DNA of 37,127 nucleotides, from positions 1-37,127 of the forward strand of contig CAMDUB010000020.1 in NCBI GenBank assembly GCA_945878575.1, written 5' to 3'. Source of the stretch: Phycisphaera mikurensis NBRC 102666. GTDB lineage: Bacteria > Planctomycetota > Phycisphaerae > Phycisphaerales > SM1A02. A program made the translations under genes and the position numbers. Positions 15,728-24,240 of this stretch are shown piece by piece. The notes beneath the pieces are model-generated. The model was given only the letters and a program-made list of their open reading frames with translations, made no database searches and was not told the DNA's origin. Each line of letters starts with the position of its first letter. Within the stretch, counting starts at the first letter, position 1.

Positions 15728-15741
15728 AAGGCTGATGAACA

Positions 15742-16758
15742 ATGAATAGTCCCAAACTTCTGACTGCCCTCGCGCAACGCGCCCGCTATTGGATCATGGC
15801 ATTGGCGTCGGTCGCCATTGTCGCATTCCTGGTTGAACCGATCTCAGCTTTCGCGCAGCCGCTGCAGGATGCTGCGCCCGAATCAAAGCAGACCCCGCCC
15901 GAAACCAAGGAGACCGCGCCGGAAACCAAGGAGACCGCGCCCGCTCCGGCGACCAAGCCAACTCCGGCTGCCAAGTCAGGCGACAAGAAGCCGAAGGCTT
16001 CCGGGACTGCCGCGAAGCCCAAGGCCGCGCCAGCAGCAACTCCCGCCGCGCCTCCAGCCCCCCCGGCTACGCTCGATGAGACTCGCTTGACCCTGAACAA
16101 GTGGATCGAGACGCAGCAGATCATCTCCAAGGAGCGCAATGATTGGCAGCAGGGCAAAGAGATCCTGCAGGGGCGCATTGAGTTGGTCGGTAAGGAAGTG
16201 GGCGTCTTGAAGGATCGCATCACTCAGTCAGAATTGGCGGTGGTGGAGTCCAACAAGAAGCGCGACGAACTTGTAGCGGAGAACGATCAGCTCAAGGCCG
16301 TCACGGCGCAACTGTCCGACGCGGTAACCACCATGGAAGACCAGGTGCGCAAACTTTCCAAGATGATGCCCGAGCCAGTCAATGCAAAGCTGCTGCCCTT
16401 GATGCAGCGCATGCCTGCAGACCCAACGAATACGCGCGTCTCTACCGCTGAGCGCTTCCAGAATGTCCTAGGAATTCTGAATGAATTGAACAAGGCAAAC
16501 AGCGAGATTTCGGTTTCCTATGAGATCCGAACGCTCGCTGATGGTTCCTCCAGCGAGGTGCAAGTGTTCTATGTTGGCCTCGCACAGGCGTACTACATCA
16601 GCCCGCGCGGATTGGCTGGGATTGGTCGTCCGACGGAGGATGGATGGAAGTGGGAATCCGCTTCCGCTGCCACCTCTAGCCAGATCACCCAAGCGTTGGA
16701 AATCATTCAGGGCAAACAAACGCCATCCTTCGTCCCCCTTCCAATCACAATCAAATGA
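15742..16758 (+). CDS. DUF3450 family periplasmic coiled-coil protein of the TonB operon
   Basis: This 338-residue exported protein has a signal peptide ending near AFA (37-39). A Pro/Lys/Ala/Glu-rich low-complexity region runs from 40 to about 112. A long coiled coil follows (about 115-215, with KERNDWQQGKEILQGRIEL and ESNKKRDELVAENDQL). A C-terminal globular part includes TAERFQNVLGILNELNKAN and the conserved-looking VFYVGLAQAYYIS...GRPTEDGWKW. The layout fits DUF3450, which in other Gram-negatives heads the operon DUF3450-TtpC-ExbB-ExbD-TonB-TPR. Its exact job is unknown; support of the TonB motor in the periplasm is the common inference. The stop overlaps the next start by 4 nt. Confidence 0.85.
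   Translation: MNSPKLLTALAQRARYWIMALASVAIVAFLVEPISAFAQPLQDAAPESKQTPPETKETAPETKETAPAPATKPTPAAKSGDKKPKASGTAAKPKAAPAATPAAPPAPPATLDETRLTLNKWIETQQIISKERNDWQQGKEILQGRIELVGKEVGVLKDRITQSELAVVESNKKRDELVAENDQLKAVTAQLSDAVTTMEDQVRKLSKMMPEPVNAKLLPLMQRMPADPTNTRVSTAERFQNVLGILNELNKANSEISVSYEIRTLADGSSSEVQVFYVGLAQAYYISPRGLAGIGRPTEDGWKWESASAATSSQITQALEIIQGKQTPSFVPLPITIK
15901..15942 (+). repeat. 21-bp tandem duplication in the DUF3450 gene
   Basis: Two adjacent 21-bp copies (15901-15921 and 15922-15942) differ only at the last base. They encode ETKETAP twice within the low-complexity linker, a recent in-frame duplication. Confidence 0.9.
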
Positions 16759-18278
16759 TCACACTCAAATCAACCATTCGTTTGGCAGCCGTAGCGCTTC
16801 TGGCAGTTGGCGCTGCGCATGCACAGGCGCCGGCGACGCAGCCTGCGGAGGTCAATCCGGCCATCGGCAAGGCCTCGCGCAGCGCAGAGGGCGAACTCAA
16901 CAAGAGTATTGGCGAGCTCAACAATGTGCGCGCGCTGATCTCCGCTGAGAAGTTGCCGCTCGCTCAGGAACTCACATCGCTGGAAGAAGGCGTTGTGCAA
17001 CTCCGCAAAGATGGCGACAAGGTGCAGCGCCTTGTTGATGCCGGCGCGTTGGAAATCGGCACGCTCAAGGCAGAGATTAAGTCTCGTCAAGATGAGCTCA
17101 GTTACATCGGCAGTCTGCTTGATGAGTACGCCCGGACCTTTGAAACCAAGGTTGGTGTGGGTGAGATGCAGGTCTATGCGGAGCCCGTTGAAAAGGCCAA
17201 GCAAGCAGTAGAGAACAAGACGCTCACTCCAGTGGAGCGCTTCGCTCGACAGACCACATTCACCCAACTGACCATCAAGCGTCTCTTTGATGTCGTCGGC
17301 GGGATGCGCTTTGCGGGCGTCTCCGTGGACACCATGGGCGCCGTGCTGCAGGGGCAATTTGCCATGATCGGTCCGATCGCGCTGTTTCGGGCTGATTCCG
17401 GCATGGCGGGTATTGCTGTTGCGCAGGTTGGCTCTGTCAATCCTCTGGTGCGTCAACTGGAGGGGCCACTCGCTGGCTCGATCGGCACCCTGGTTGCTTC
17501 GGGTGAGGGAACCCTGCCGCTTGACCCATCGCGCGGCGGTGCGCTGAAGGCGCTGGTACAGAAGACCAACATCGTGCACGTCTTTGAGAAGGGCGGTCCG
17601 ATCATGTGGCCGCTGCTCATGGCCTCGGTAGCGGGGGTAGCGGTGGTGCTGGAACGATTGCTGTTCCTGCTTAACGAACAACGAAAGCGCAGCCCCAAGA
17701 CGCTCGCGAAGTTCTTTGTTGAAGTCGGTAAGGGCGACCTGGCCGCAGCGATTGCGATTGCCAAGACCTCCAAGGACGCAGTGGTCGTCACCCTTGGCTA
17801 TGCGCTTGAACACCGCGACCAATCGTTGGGTCATGCATTGGTGTACGCGGAGACGCGCGCACTCAAGCGCTATCGGCGCGGCATTGCCATCCTTGACACG
17901 GTGATTACCTTGGCGCCGCTTCTTGGACTGCTGGGAACGGTGACGGGAATGATGGCGTCATTCTCAGTGATCGGCGGCGACCTCAGTTCGCCGGGCGCCA
18001 TCACTGGAGGTATTTCCGAGGCGCTGATTGCTACCGCGTTCGGACTGGTGATCGCCATTGTTTCGCTCTTGCCATTCAACTACCTCAACAACCGCATCGA
18101 AGGCATTGAGACGGAAATGCTGGCGGCAGGCGAGCAATTGAAGTTGCTGGTGGAGACTCATCCGCGCGGCGCTGCATTGACCAAGCGTGCACAAGAAGAA
18201 GCGGAAGAGGAAGAAGAAGAACTAACGTTGCGAGTGGATCCGTACCACGGTACCTCAACTTCGCTGGGAGGATCCTGA
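16755..18278 (+). CDS. TtpC-like MotA/TolQ/ExbB proton channel protein with a large periplasmic N-terminus
   Basis: The protein has 507 residues, about twice a standard ExbB. A signal peptide (1-24, cleavage near AHA) is followed by a periplasmic region with helical coiled coil (about 35-135) and a globular part (about 140-270). The C-terminal third is the ExbB/TolQ domain: GGPIMWPLLMASVAGVAVVLE (TM1, about 280-305), VITLAPLLGLLGTVTGMMASF (TM2, about 384-404) and EALIATAFGLVIAIVSLLPF (TM3, about 421-441). It ends in an acidic EEAEEEEEEL tail. This is the domain order of TtpC of TonB2-type systems. With ExbD it forms the proton channel that energises TonB. No second short ExbB is present, so it probably supplies the motor alone. 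The exbD start is 1 nt after the stop. Confidence 0.9.
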   Translation: MITLKSTIRLAAVALLAVGAAHAQAPATQPAEVNPAIGKASRSAEGELNKSIGELNNVRALISAEKLPLAQELTSLEEGVVQLRKDGDKVQRLVDAGALEIGTLKAEIKSRQDELSYIGSLLDEYARTFETKVGVGEMQVYAEPVEKAKQAVENKTLTPVERFARQTTFTQLTIKRLFDVVGGMRFAGVSVDTMGAVLQGQFAMIGPIALFRADSGMAGIAVAQVGSVNPLVRQLEGPLAGSIGTLVASGEGTLPLDPSRGGALKALVQKTNIVHVFEKGGPIMWPLLMASVAGVAVVLERLLFLLNEQRKRSPKTLAKFFVEVGKGDLAAAIAIAKTSKDAVVVTLGYALEHRDQSLGHALVYAETRALKRYRRGIAILDTVITLAPLLGLLGTVTGMMASFSVIGGDLSSPGAITGGISEALIATAFGLVIAIVSLLPFNYLNNRIEGIETEMLAAGEQLKLLVETHPRGAALTKRAQEEAEEEEEELTLRVDPYHGTSTSLGGS

Positions 18279-18279
18279 G

Positions 18280-18711
18280 ATGGCCGGCGGCGGCGGCGGG
18301 TTGCGGCGCGGCAAGAAGAAGAGCGCGCGCATTGACATCATTCCGCTGATCGACATCATCTTCTTTCTGTTGGCCACGTTCATCATGGTCTCGCTGAGCA
18401 TGTCCAAAAATCAGGGTGTGCAAGTGGCGTTGCCTGGTGCAACCACGGCGCAGTCGCTGGGCGAGCAGTCGGAGTTGGACAAGGCGGTCACTATCAGCGT
18501 CAATGAAAAGGGCGAGATCTTCTTCAACAAGGACAAGATTTCCCTCGCGCAGTTGCCCATGAAGTTGCAGACTTACAAGGTGGTTGCCAAGGATCCCAAG
18601 GTGATTATCAACAGCGATGGCAACGCGGACTTCAAGTTCGTGGTGGGTGTTCTGGATGAAGTCCGCAAGATTGGTATCGCCAAGGTTGGCATCAATACGG
18701 ACAAGAAGTGA
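18280..18711 (+). CDS. exbD: ExbD-type biopolymer transport protein
   Basis: The proton-motive partner of ExbB/TtpC in the inner membrane, 143 residues. A glycine-rich and basic cytoplasmic start (GGGGGLRRGKKKSAR) leads into one TM with the essential aspartate, IDIIPLID25IIFFLLATF; D25 sits at the same number as in E. coli ExbD. The periplasmic domain is about 45-140, with VTISVNEKGEIFFNK and VIINSDGNADFKFVVGVLDEVRKIGIAKV. It starts 1 nt after the channel gene, and its stop overlaps the tonB start (GTGA). Confidence 0.94.
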   Translation: MAGGGGGLRRGKKKSARIDIIPLIDIIFFLLATFIMVSLSMSKNQGVQVALPGATTAQSLGEQSELDKAVTISVNEKGEIFFNKDKISLAQLPMKLQTYKVVAKDPKVIINSDGNADFKFVVGVLDEVRKIGIAKVGINTDKK

Positions 18712-19433
18712 GCAAGACCAAGATATTTCTCTGCATTGTTGGTGCACTGCTGGTGCACGCGGTGATCATTGCCTTTGGCGGAATTTTGTTCCTTGGTGAG
18801 GAGACCGTTCAATCGAGCCGTCGTGACATTGAGCTCTTGAACGAAGATGTCCAGAAGGACAAAGACAAAGTTGATGAGGAGGAGAAGGAAGTTGTTCAGC
18901 CGGACCTCAAGGCTCCGTCCGACGCGCCGCCAGATCCAAATCAAGTGTTGGCAGCAGTTGATACGCCGTCAGACTCCAATGATGCGCCGGCGCTGGACTC
19001 CGCAAGTTTGGGTGCACTGGAACAGGCGCTCAATGGCGGTGCCGGTGGTGGCGCATCGGATTTTGGTGGTGGCGCATCGCTGTCATCGGGCGGCCGGATT
19101 GGTGGCACGGGCAAGGCTGCCGCTGCCGAGCAGGAATTCCAAGGCGCGTTCAGCATGTCGGAGATTGACCAGCGTCCGCGCCCCGTTCACCAAGTGGCGG
19201 GCGCCTATCCGTCAGAAATGCGCGCGCGCAACGTGGAGGGCGTGGTGACGCTGATCTTCATCGTTGATGACACGGGTCGTGTGGTCAATCCGCGCGTGGA
19301 AAAGTCATCACATCCACAGTTTGAGGCGCCTGCACTTGCTGCTGTGCGTCAATGGAAATTTGAGCCGGCCATCAAAGCTGGCCAGCGCGTGAGTTGTCGT
19401 ATGCGCGTACCGATTCGCTTTCAACCGAGTTAA
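18708..19433 (+). CDS. tonB: TonB family energy transducer
   Basis: Transmits energy from the inner-membrane motor to outer-membrane receptors. It starts with GTG, overlapping the exbD stop, and has 241 residues. The TM is at 6-29 (IFLCIVGALLVHAVIIAFGG) with the conserved membrane His (H17). The linker (30-155) is acidic and Gly/Ala-rich, not the classic Pro-Lys/Glu-Pro type. The C-terminal TonB domain (about 160-238) reads AYPSEMRARNVEGVVTLIF, VDDTGRVVNPRVEKSS and FEAPALAAVRQWKFEPAIK. The ordered operon and the receptor downstream indicate a dedicated TonB. Confidence 0.93.
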   Translation: MSKTKIFLCIVGALLVHAVIIAFGGILFLGEETVQSSRRDIELLNEDVQKDKDKVDEEEKEVVQPDLKAPSDAPPDPNQVLAAVDTPSDSNDAPALDSASLGALEQALNGGAGGGASDFGGGASLSSGGRIGGTGKAAAAEQEFQGAFSMSEIDQRPRPVHQVAGAYPSEMRARNVEGVVTLIFIVDDTGRVVNPRVEKSSHPQFEAPALAAVRQWKFEPAIKAGQRVSCRMRVPIRFQPS

Positions 19434-19436
19434 CAC

Positions 19437-20879
19437 ATGACTTCCGATACCACAGCACAAGTTCGATCTGTTGCCCGACTCCTGATTGCAGTCACCGCGT
19501 TGGGTGCCACGCCCTCCGTCACCATGGCCAGCGCCCCAATCGGGGCGGGGGGCGAAGCGCCGCCGCCATCCATGAAGATTTCGCAGCCCGACCTCGCGGT
19601 GATTTGGAACGACCCGGGATTCCAGAAGTCATTCATTGGTGGCTACGGCGTCAGCGCTGACATTGAGCCCCGTATTGCTCAGGATGACATGGCGCTGTTG
19701 GAACTGGTGCGTCAACTGATGGCCGAGGAACTCCCGGCCGCGGAGACGCTTCTGAAGGAGTCAGTCCGTCCGGAGGTGTCGGCGGTCATTGACCTCACGC
19801 TCGGCGGCGTGCAATTTCAGCAAGACAAGATCGACGACGCGTTGGTGAATTACCGAAACGCAGTGGCCAAGTTCCCAAACTTCCGGCGCGCCTACCGCAG
19901 TATTGGCCTGATCTGCACGCGCAAGAGCCAGTACGAAGCAGCAATTGCCGCATTCAACAAGATGATTGAGCTGGGCGGCGCCGATGCATACTCGTACGGG
20001 CTGCTTGGCTTCTGCCATTCGGCGCGGGGCGACTACCAGCCATCCGAGGCTGCGTACCGCAACGCACTGCTTCTGCAGCCGGACAACGTGGAGTGGCGGC
20101 TTGGACTGACGCGCTCCGTGTTTAAGCAAGCGAAGTACGAAGACGCCGCCAGTCTGCTGGATGTCCTGATCACCAATTACCCGGACAAGGCGGATTTCTG
20201 GCTATTGCAATCGCACACCTACCTGGGTCTGAAGCAGCCAATGAAGGCCGCCGTGAATCTGGAGGCGCTTGATTCCATCGGTAAGTCCACGGTGGACAGC
20301 CTGTTCACGCTCGGAGATATCTATGTTTCTGAAGCCCTCCCTGACATGGCGCTCAGTGCCTACGACCGAGCTATCGCTAAGAATCCATCGCAGCCAGTTT
20401 CCCGTTCGATTCGTGCCGCCGAAGTGCTCGCGGCACGCGGGGGGTTGCTGCAATCCAAGACGCTGCTTACCCATGTGAAGGCCAACTGGAACGACACGCT
20501 GAGCGACACGGACCGCCGCAAGGTGCTGAAGTTGCAGGCGCGCCTGACCATGAACAGCGGGTCTGGCGATGCAGAAACCGCCACGGTGCTCGAAGAGGTC
20601 ATTGCGCTCGATCCGCTCGACGGTGAAGCGCTGATGCTTCTAGGTCAACACTACAACCGCACCTCTCAGCCCGACAAGGCGATCCTTTATTACGAACGTG
20701 CGGCGCGCATTGATTCCTTCGCTGCCAATGCCAAGGTCAAGATTGCCCAGGTGTTCGTGGCGCAAGGAAGGTTCACCGAGGCGCTTCCATTGTTGCGTGA
20801 TGCCCAATCACTAAAGCCGCGCGACGACATTGCCCGCTACATCGAACAGGTTGAGCGCGCGTCGAAGAGCAAGCGGTAG
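19437..20879 (+). CDS. Exported TPR-repeat protein ending the TonB operon
   Basis: The protein has 480 residues with an N-terminal export signal (about 14-32, ARLLIAVTALGATPSVTMASA). Tetratricopeptide-like helices run from about 110 to the end, for example DDALVNYRNAVAKFPNFRRAYRSIGLI, AIAAFNKMIELGGADAYSYGLLG and AILYYERAARIDSFAANAK. TPR proteins end DUF3450-TtpC-ExbB-ExbD-TonB operons in other bacteria, where they act as periplasmic scaffolds (family knowledge). It starts 3 nt after the tonB stop. The partner is unknown. No clear terminator follows. Confidence 0.88.
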   Translation: MTSDTTAQVRSVARLLIAVTALGATPSVTMASAPIGAGGEAPPPSMKISQPDLAVIWNDPGFQKSFIGGYGVSADIEPRIAQDDMALLELVRQLMAEELPAAETLLKESVRPEVSAVIDLTLGGVQFQQDKIDDALVNYRNAVAKFPNFRRAYRSIGLICTRKSQYEAAIAAFNKMIELGGADAYSYGLLGFCHSARGDYQPSEAAYRNALLLQPDNVEWRLGLTRSVFKQAKYEDAASLLDVLITNYPDKADFWLLQSHTYLGLKQPMKAAVNLEALDSIGKSTVDSLFTLGDIYVSEALPDMALSAYDRAIAKNPSQPVSRSIRAAEVLAARGGLLQSKTLLTHVKANWNDTLSDTDRRKVLKLQARLTMNSGSGDAETATVLEEVIALDPLDGEALMLLGQHYNRTSQPDKAILYYERAARIDSFAANAKVKIAQVFVAQGRFTEALPLLRDAQSLKPRDDIARYIEQVERASKSKR

Positions 20880-21156
20880 GCCCCAATAGATGCATAGTTT
20901 GGTTCAGAAGTGGTTTAGACAACCATTCAGATACTGTTAAGCGGTGCCTGTTTATGCATGAATCTAGGTGCAATTTGCAGAAGTGCCGGAAGGCAACACG
21001 AAGTTTACCAAATATGAATGCTGCTTTCGTAGAACACGTAGCGCGAAGGAAACATAGTTGGTGCAGAATTGGGTTGTCCTCTTCGCGTCAGGTCATCGTT
21101 TGATGCTGTCGCCCTGTATTCGGCTGAGAAATTTCTACCAAGAAAGATTTGATCCC
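20880..21156. other. 277-bp spacer upstream of the secreted repeat protein
   Basis: More AT-rich than its surroundings, and it probably holds a promoter and a long leader. A TGCC-GGAA-GGCA tetraloop hairpin lies at 20984-20995. TAGACA at 20916-20921 resembles a -35, but no fitting -10 follows at 16-19 bp. I see no Pho box or Fur-like palindrome. Confidence 0.4.
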
Positions 21157-22866
21157 ATGAAGACTGCAAAGAACACACTCGCACTCACTGCCGCTATCAG
21201 CGCTTCGATGATCGGCAGCGTTGCCGGTGCCGCCGAAGTGTTGGTGACTGCGGACATCACCACCTCCACCACGTGGACGGCGAACAATGTCTACAACCTC
21301 CAGGGTGCCCGCTACGTCACCAACGGCGCCACGCTGACCATTCAGGCTGGAACGATCATTGCCAGCGATCTCGGTGGATCACTCGCTGTCACCCGCGACG
21401 CCCGCCTGTCCTGCATCGGCACTTCGCAGAATCCGATCATCTTCACTTCCAAGGTTGACTACAACACTTGGACCCCAACCAACCCACGCGGTGTGTGGCG
21501 CCCTGTTGCCAATGAGTGGGGCAACCTCACCATCTGTGGTAACGCATACATCAGTAAGTACGGCAACGGCGCCGTTTCAACCAACACAGCGGCCCCAAAT
21601 GCTGGCAACTACGCCAATATGGAAGGCCTGGTTGCGTCCGGCCCCAGCGACACCCGCACCTTCTACGGTGGCGGCAACGACCAAGACAACAGCGGTGCGC
21701 TTCAATTCGTCTCGTTCCGCTACGGCGGCAAGGTGGTTGGCCTTGGTAATGAACTGAACGGACTTTCGCTCGGTGGCATTGGTCAAGACACCATCATTGA
21801 TCACATTGAGATCATGAACAACGTCGACGACGGCATTGAAATTTGGGGCGGAAAGGTCAACCTCAAGTACTTCAGCATCTGGAACATCGGCGACGATTCT
21901 TTCGATCTCGACCAAGGATGGCGCGGTCAGGCTCAGTTCGGTCTGATCGTTTCTGGTTACAGCATTCCTGGCGCCGCTTCGGGCTCGGGTTTCCCCGACA
22001 GTGCGATTGAGGTTGACGGCGCGGAGAAGTCCGATGGCCAGCCAGTGACCACCGTTGCGCTCTACAACATGACCCTCGTCGGTCAACCAAACAGCGGCCG
22101 GGCTGCTACAAAGTTCCGTGACAACGCCCGCATGCAGATCAACAACAGCATCCTCATGGATACTGGTGCGGCAGTCATCAGGAATGACAACACCGATGGC
22201 GAAGCCACCGGCGGTCAAACTGGCTACGGCTACAACGGAACCCTTTCTTGGGCTGATACGTGGACCACGAACTACAACGTGTACTCCACGGTGAATGCGT
22301 TTGCGAATCCGTCGGCTGCTTACACCGGCCAGTCGAGCGGCAAGTTGATTCAGTACACCGACAACGTGTTCTTCAACAACAACAACGCTGCTGCATACAC
22401 CGAGGCTAATGCTCGCGGCGTGTTTGCGGCAGGTAACAACAACGTTCTCGCTACTTCTTCACCGATTGGTACGCTGACGCGTGGTCCAAACGTTACGTCT
22501 GGCTCAATCATTGTTGCGCCAGTCATCTTCATTGATCCCACCGCAAAGAACAATGCTGTCACCAGCGTCGGTGCAGCTCCTGCCGGCGGATTCTTTACTC
22601 CGGCCAACTATCGCGGTGCGTTCAGCGCAAGCGAGAACTGGCTCTGTGGTTGGACTGCTGCATCGCAGTACGGCTACACCACGTCAAACTGTGGCACACC
22701 GTGCATTGCAGATTTGAACGGAGATCGCATCGTCGGTGGGTCTGACCTTGGTGCTCTGCTCGGTAACTGGGGCAACTCCGGTTCGGGTGACCTTGATGGC
22801 AACGGCGTCGTGGGCGGATCTGACTTGGGTCAGATGCTCGGCCAATGGGGTGCATGCCCACAATGA
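21157..22866 (+). CDS. Secreted right-handed-repeat protein with two dockerin-like repeats at the C-terminus
   Basis: The ATG at 21157 gives 569 residues with a clear signal peptide (1-26, cleavage near AGA); upstream in-frame codons lack signal character. The body is Gly/Asn/Thr-rich with strand-like repeats such as GATLTIQAGTIIASDLGGSLAVTRDARL, GIGQDTIIDHIEIMNNVDDGIEIWGGKVNLKY and DDSFDLDQGW, typical of a parallel beta-helix surface protein. Residues 516-569 hold two calcium-binding dockerin-like units, DLNGDRIVGGSDLGALLGNWG and DLDGNGVVGGSDLGQMLGQWG, then ACPQ. Such tails are common on secreted Phycisphaerae proteins (recalled). Placed between the TonB motor and the receptor, it may bind or present the substrate; this is inference. 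It has its own leader and its own terminator. Confidence 0.82.
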   Translation: MKTAKNTLALTAAISASMIGSVAGAAEVLVTADITTSTTWTANNVYNLQGARYVTNGATLTIQAGTIIASDLGGSLAVTRDARLSCIGTSQNPIIFTSKVDYNTWTPTNPRGVWRPVANEWGNLTICGNAYISKYGNGAVSTNTAAPNAGNYANMEGLVASGPSDTRTFYGGGNDQDNSGALQFVSFRYGGKVVGLGNELNGLSLGGIGQDTIIDHIEIMNNVDDGIEIWGGKVNLKYFSIWNIGDDSFDLDQGWRGQAQFGLIVSGYSIPGAASGSGFPDSAIEVDGAEKSDGQPVTTVALYNMTLVGQPNSGRAATKFRDNARMQINNSILMDTGAAVIRNDNTDGEATGGQTGYGYNGTLSWADTWTTNYNVYSTVNAFANPSAAYTGQSSGKLIQYTDNVFFNNNNAAAYTEANARGVFAAGNNNVLATSSPIGTLTRGPNVTSGSIIVAPVIFIDPTAKNNAVTSVGAAPAGGFFTPANYRGAFSASENWLCGWTAASQYGYTTSNCGTPCIADLNGDRIVGGSDLGALLGNWGNSGSGDLDGNGVVGGSDLGQMLGQWGACPQ

Positions 22867-22899
22867 TTGGTTTGGTCAGTTACTGATTTGATTGATTCA

Positions 22900-22955
22900 G
22901 GGGCGTCTGGTGGAGGAGAATTACTCTCCACCAGACGCCCCTTCCTTCTTTACTT
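22900..22955 (+). terminator. Strong intrinsic terminator after the secreted repeat protein
   Basis: A perfect 16-bp GC-rich stem, GGGGCGTCTGGTGGAG (22900-22915) with CTCCACCAGACGCCCC (22926-22941), has a 10-nt loop and is followed by the T-rich TTCCTTCTTTACTT. It is the best rho-independent terminator in the window. The next start codon is only about 8-13 nt beyond the T-rich tract. Confidence 0.93.
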
Positions 22956-22962
22956 AGGATCC

Positions 22963-24240
22963 ATGACGATGTCCTACCCCCGACTCCTCAGTGTGACGAC
23001 TTTCGTCATGGTTGCGCTTCTGGCAATGCCTGCAGCGTGTTCGTCGGGGAGCACCCAGGGGCGCTCCGGATCTGAAGTGTCTGCATCCTCAAGCACCGCC
23101 AAGGTCGCTGGGACGAGCGCGGCACCGTCAGCTGCTTTGACGGCTTCGCGGACTGCACTGCTTGCGACCGCGTTTACCGGTGTTTCGCGGATGCCCATTG
23201 ATCCGCATGAACGGGATCGTGCCCGCGCTCAAGAGTCGGTAGTACTGGCATGTCTTGAGCTTGGGTTTTTTGACCAGGCGGCACAATTCGCTGACCAGAT
23301 GCAAGGTTGGCGCCAGGGAAATGTCATCGCGCTGCTGGGTCAGCGTTACGCAGCGCTTGGTCAGAATGACCGGGCGCAATCGTGTGCCGCCCGTGCGCTC
23401 TTAGTTGATCCAGGGGAAAGCACCTGGGGTAAGGATATCGTTGCTACGGAGGTCGCCCGGATCTACGTCAAGCTCGGCGATGACAGCAAGGCGTATGCGA
23501 CGGTCCCAGCAGATCTGCAAGCAGAGCGCGGCCGCGTTGAAGCGGAGCGAACCGCCAAACTTCCGGACGCGCAGTTAGACGCGCAAGCGGATATGTTTGA
23601 TAAGGCTATTGCCACCATGAATTTCGACCTCGCCCGGGGCGGGATCGATGGATACTTAGCGTGGCTTGACCGGGTCATTGATGATGCACCGCGCCGGGAG
23701 CGTGCGTTGAAAGCATTGAGTGCGGCGTTACCGGGGTTGCCGTTTGACCTGCAGGTGCGGGGCAACGTGCAGTCGGCCGATGTACTGTTTGCTCACGGCT
23801 ATAAAGAGTTAGCCACGCTGCAAGTGGATCGAGCCTCGGAACTGTTTCGAGCGACGGTGTTTCTTCCGGAAGACACCGCGCCACTTGGGGTAGTTGTTGC
23901 CAAGGCTCGCATCCGACTGGGTGATACGAAAGCCGGTCGTGCCGAATTGCGGCGATTGCGCACGGAATACGAGGTGCGCGCCGAAACCATTGTGAATCTA
24001 CGCCGAGCTGCCTCATGGCGCGCACTTGCCGAGGGGTACCTATTGCTTGGAGATACCGACGACGCGCGGTACTGCTATGCAGCAGCGCTTGATGCTGGAG
24101 CGCTTAATCCCAACGCGCGCCCTCGTGCCGAAGATCTGTCAGCCACCTGTGTTTCGATGGCAGTGTCAGGCTTTATGCCTCCTCCGGAGTTACTACTCCG
24201 CATCGAAAACATACGGGCCGGCCTGGCAGATCCATGGTGA
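22963..24240 (+). CDS. TPR-like lipoprotein upstream of the TonB-dependent receptor
   Basis: From the ATG at 22963 the protein has 425 residues (a second ATG lies two codons on). The signal peptide ends in a lipobox around MPAAC (C26), so it is likely a lipoprotein. A Ser/Ala-rich linker follows. From about 75 onward paired helices resemble TPR or Sel1-like repeats: VVLACLELGFFDQAAQFADQM, ALLGQRYAALGQNDRAQSCAA, RIYVKLGDDSKAYATVP and GYLLLGDTDDARYCYAAALDAG. The 3' end overlaps the receptor gene by 7 nt, which indicates coupled translation and a role with the receptor. It has no room for a promoter after the terminator upstream. Confidence 0.8.
   Translation: MTMSYPRLLSVTTFVMVALLAMPAACSSGSTQGRSGSEVSASSSTAKVAGTSAAPSAALTASRTALLATAFTGVSRMPIDPHERDRARAQESVVLACLELGFFDQAAQFADQMQGWRQGNVIALLGQRYAALGQNDRAQSCAARALLVDPGESTWGKDIVATEVARIYVKLGDDSKAYATVPADLQAERGRVEAERTAKLPDAQLDAQADMFDKAIATMNFDLARGGIDGYLAWLDRVIDDAPRRERALKALSAALPGLPFDLQVRGNVQSADVLFAHGYKELATLQVDRASELFRATVFLPEDTAPLGVVVAKARIRLGDTKAGRAELRRLRTEYEVRAETIVNLRRAASWRALAEGYLLLGDTDDARYCYAAALDAGALNPNARPRAEDLSATCVSMAVSGFMPPPELLLRIENIRAGLADPW

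Noticed and set aside
20880-21156. Pho box before the secreted repeat protein
   Set aside because: CTGTTAA and CTGTTTA occur, but their spacing is 14 rather than 11 bp and neither matches CTGTCAT well.
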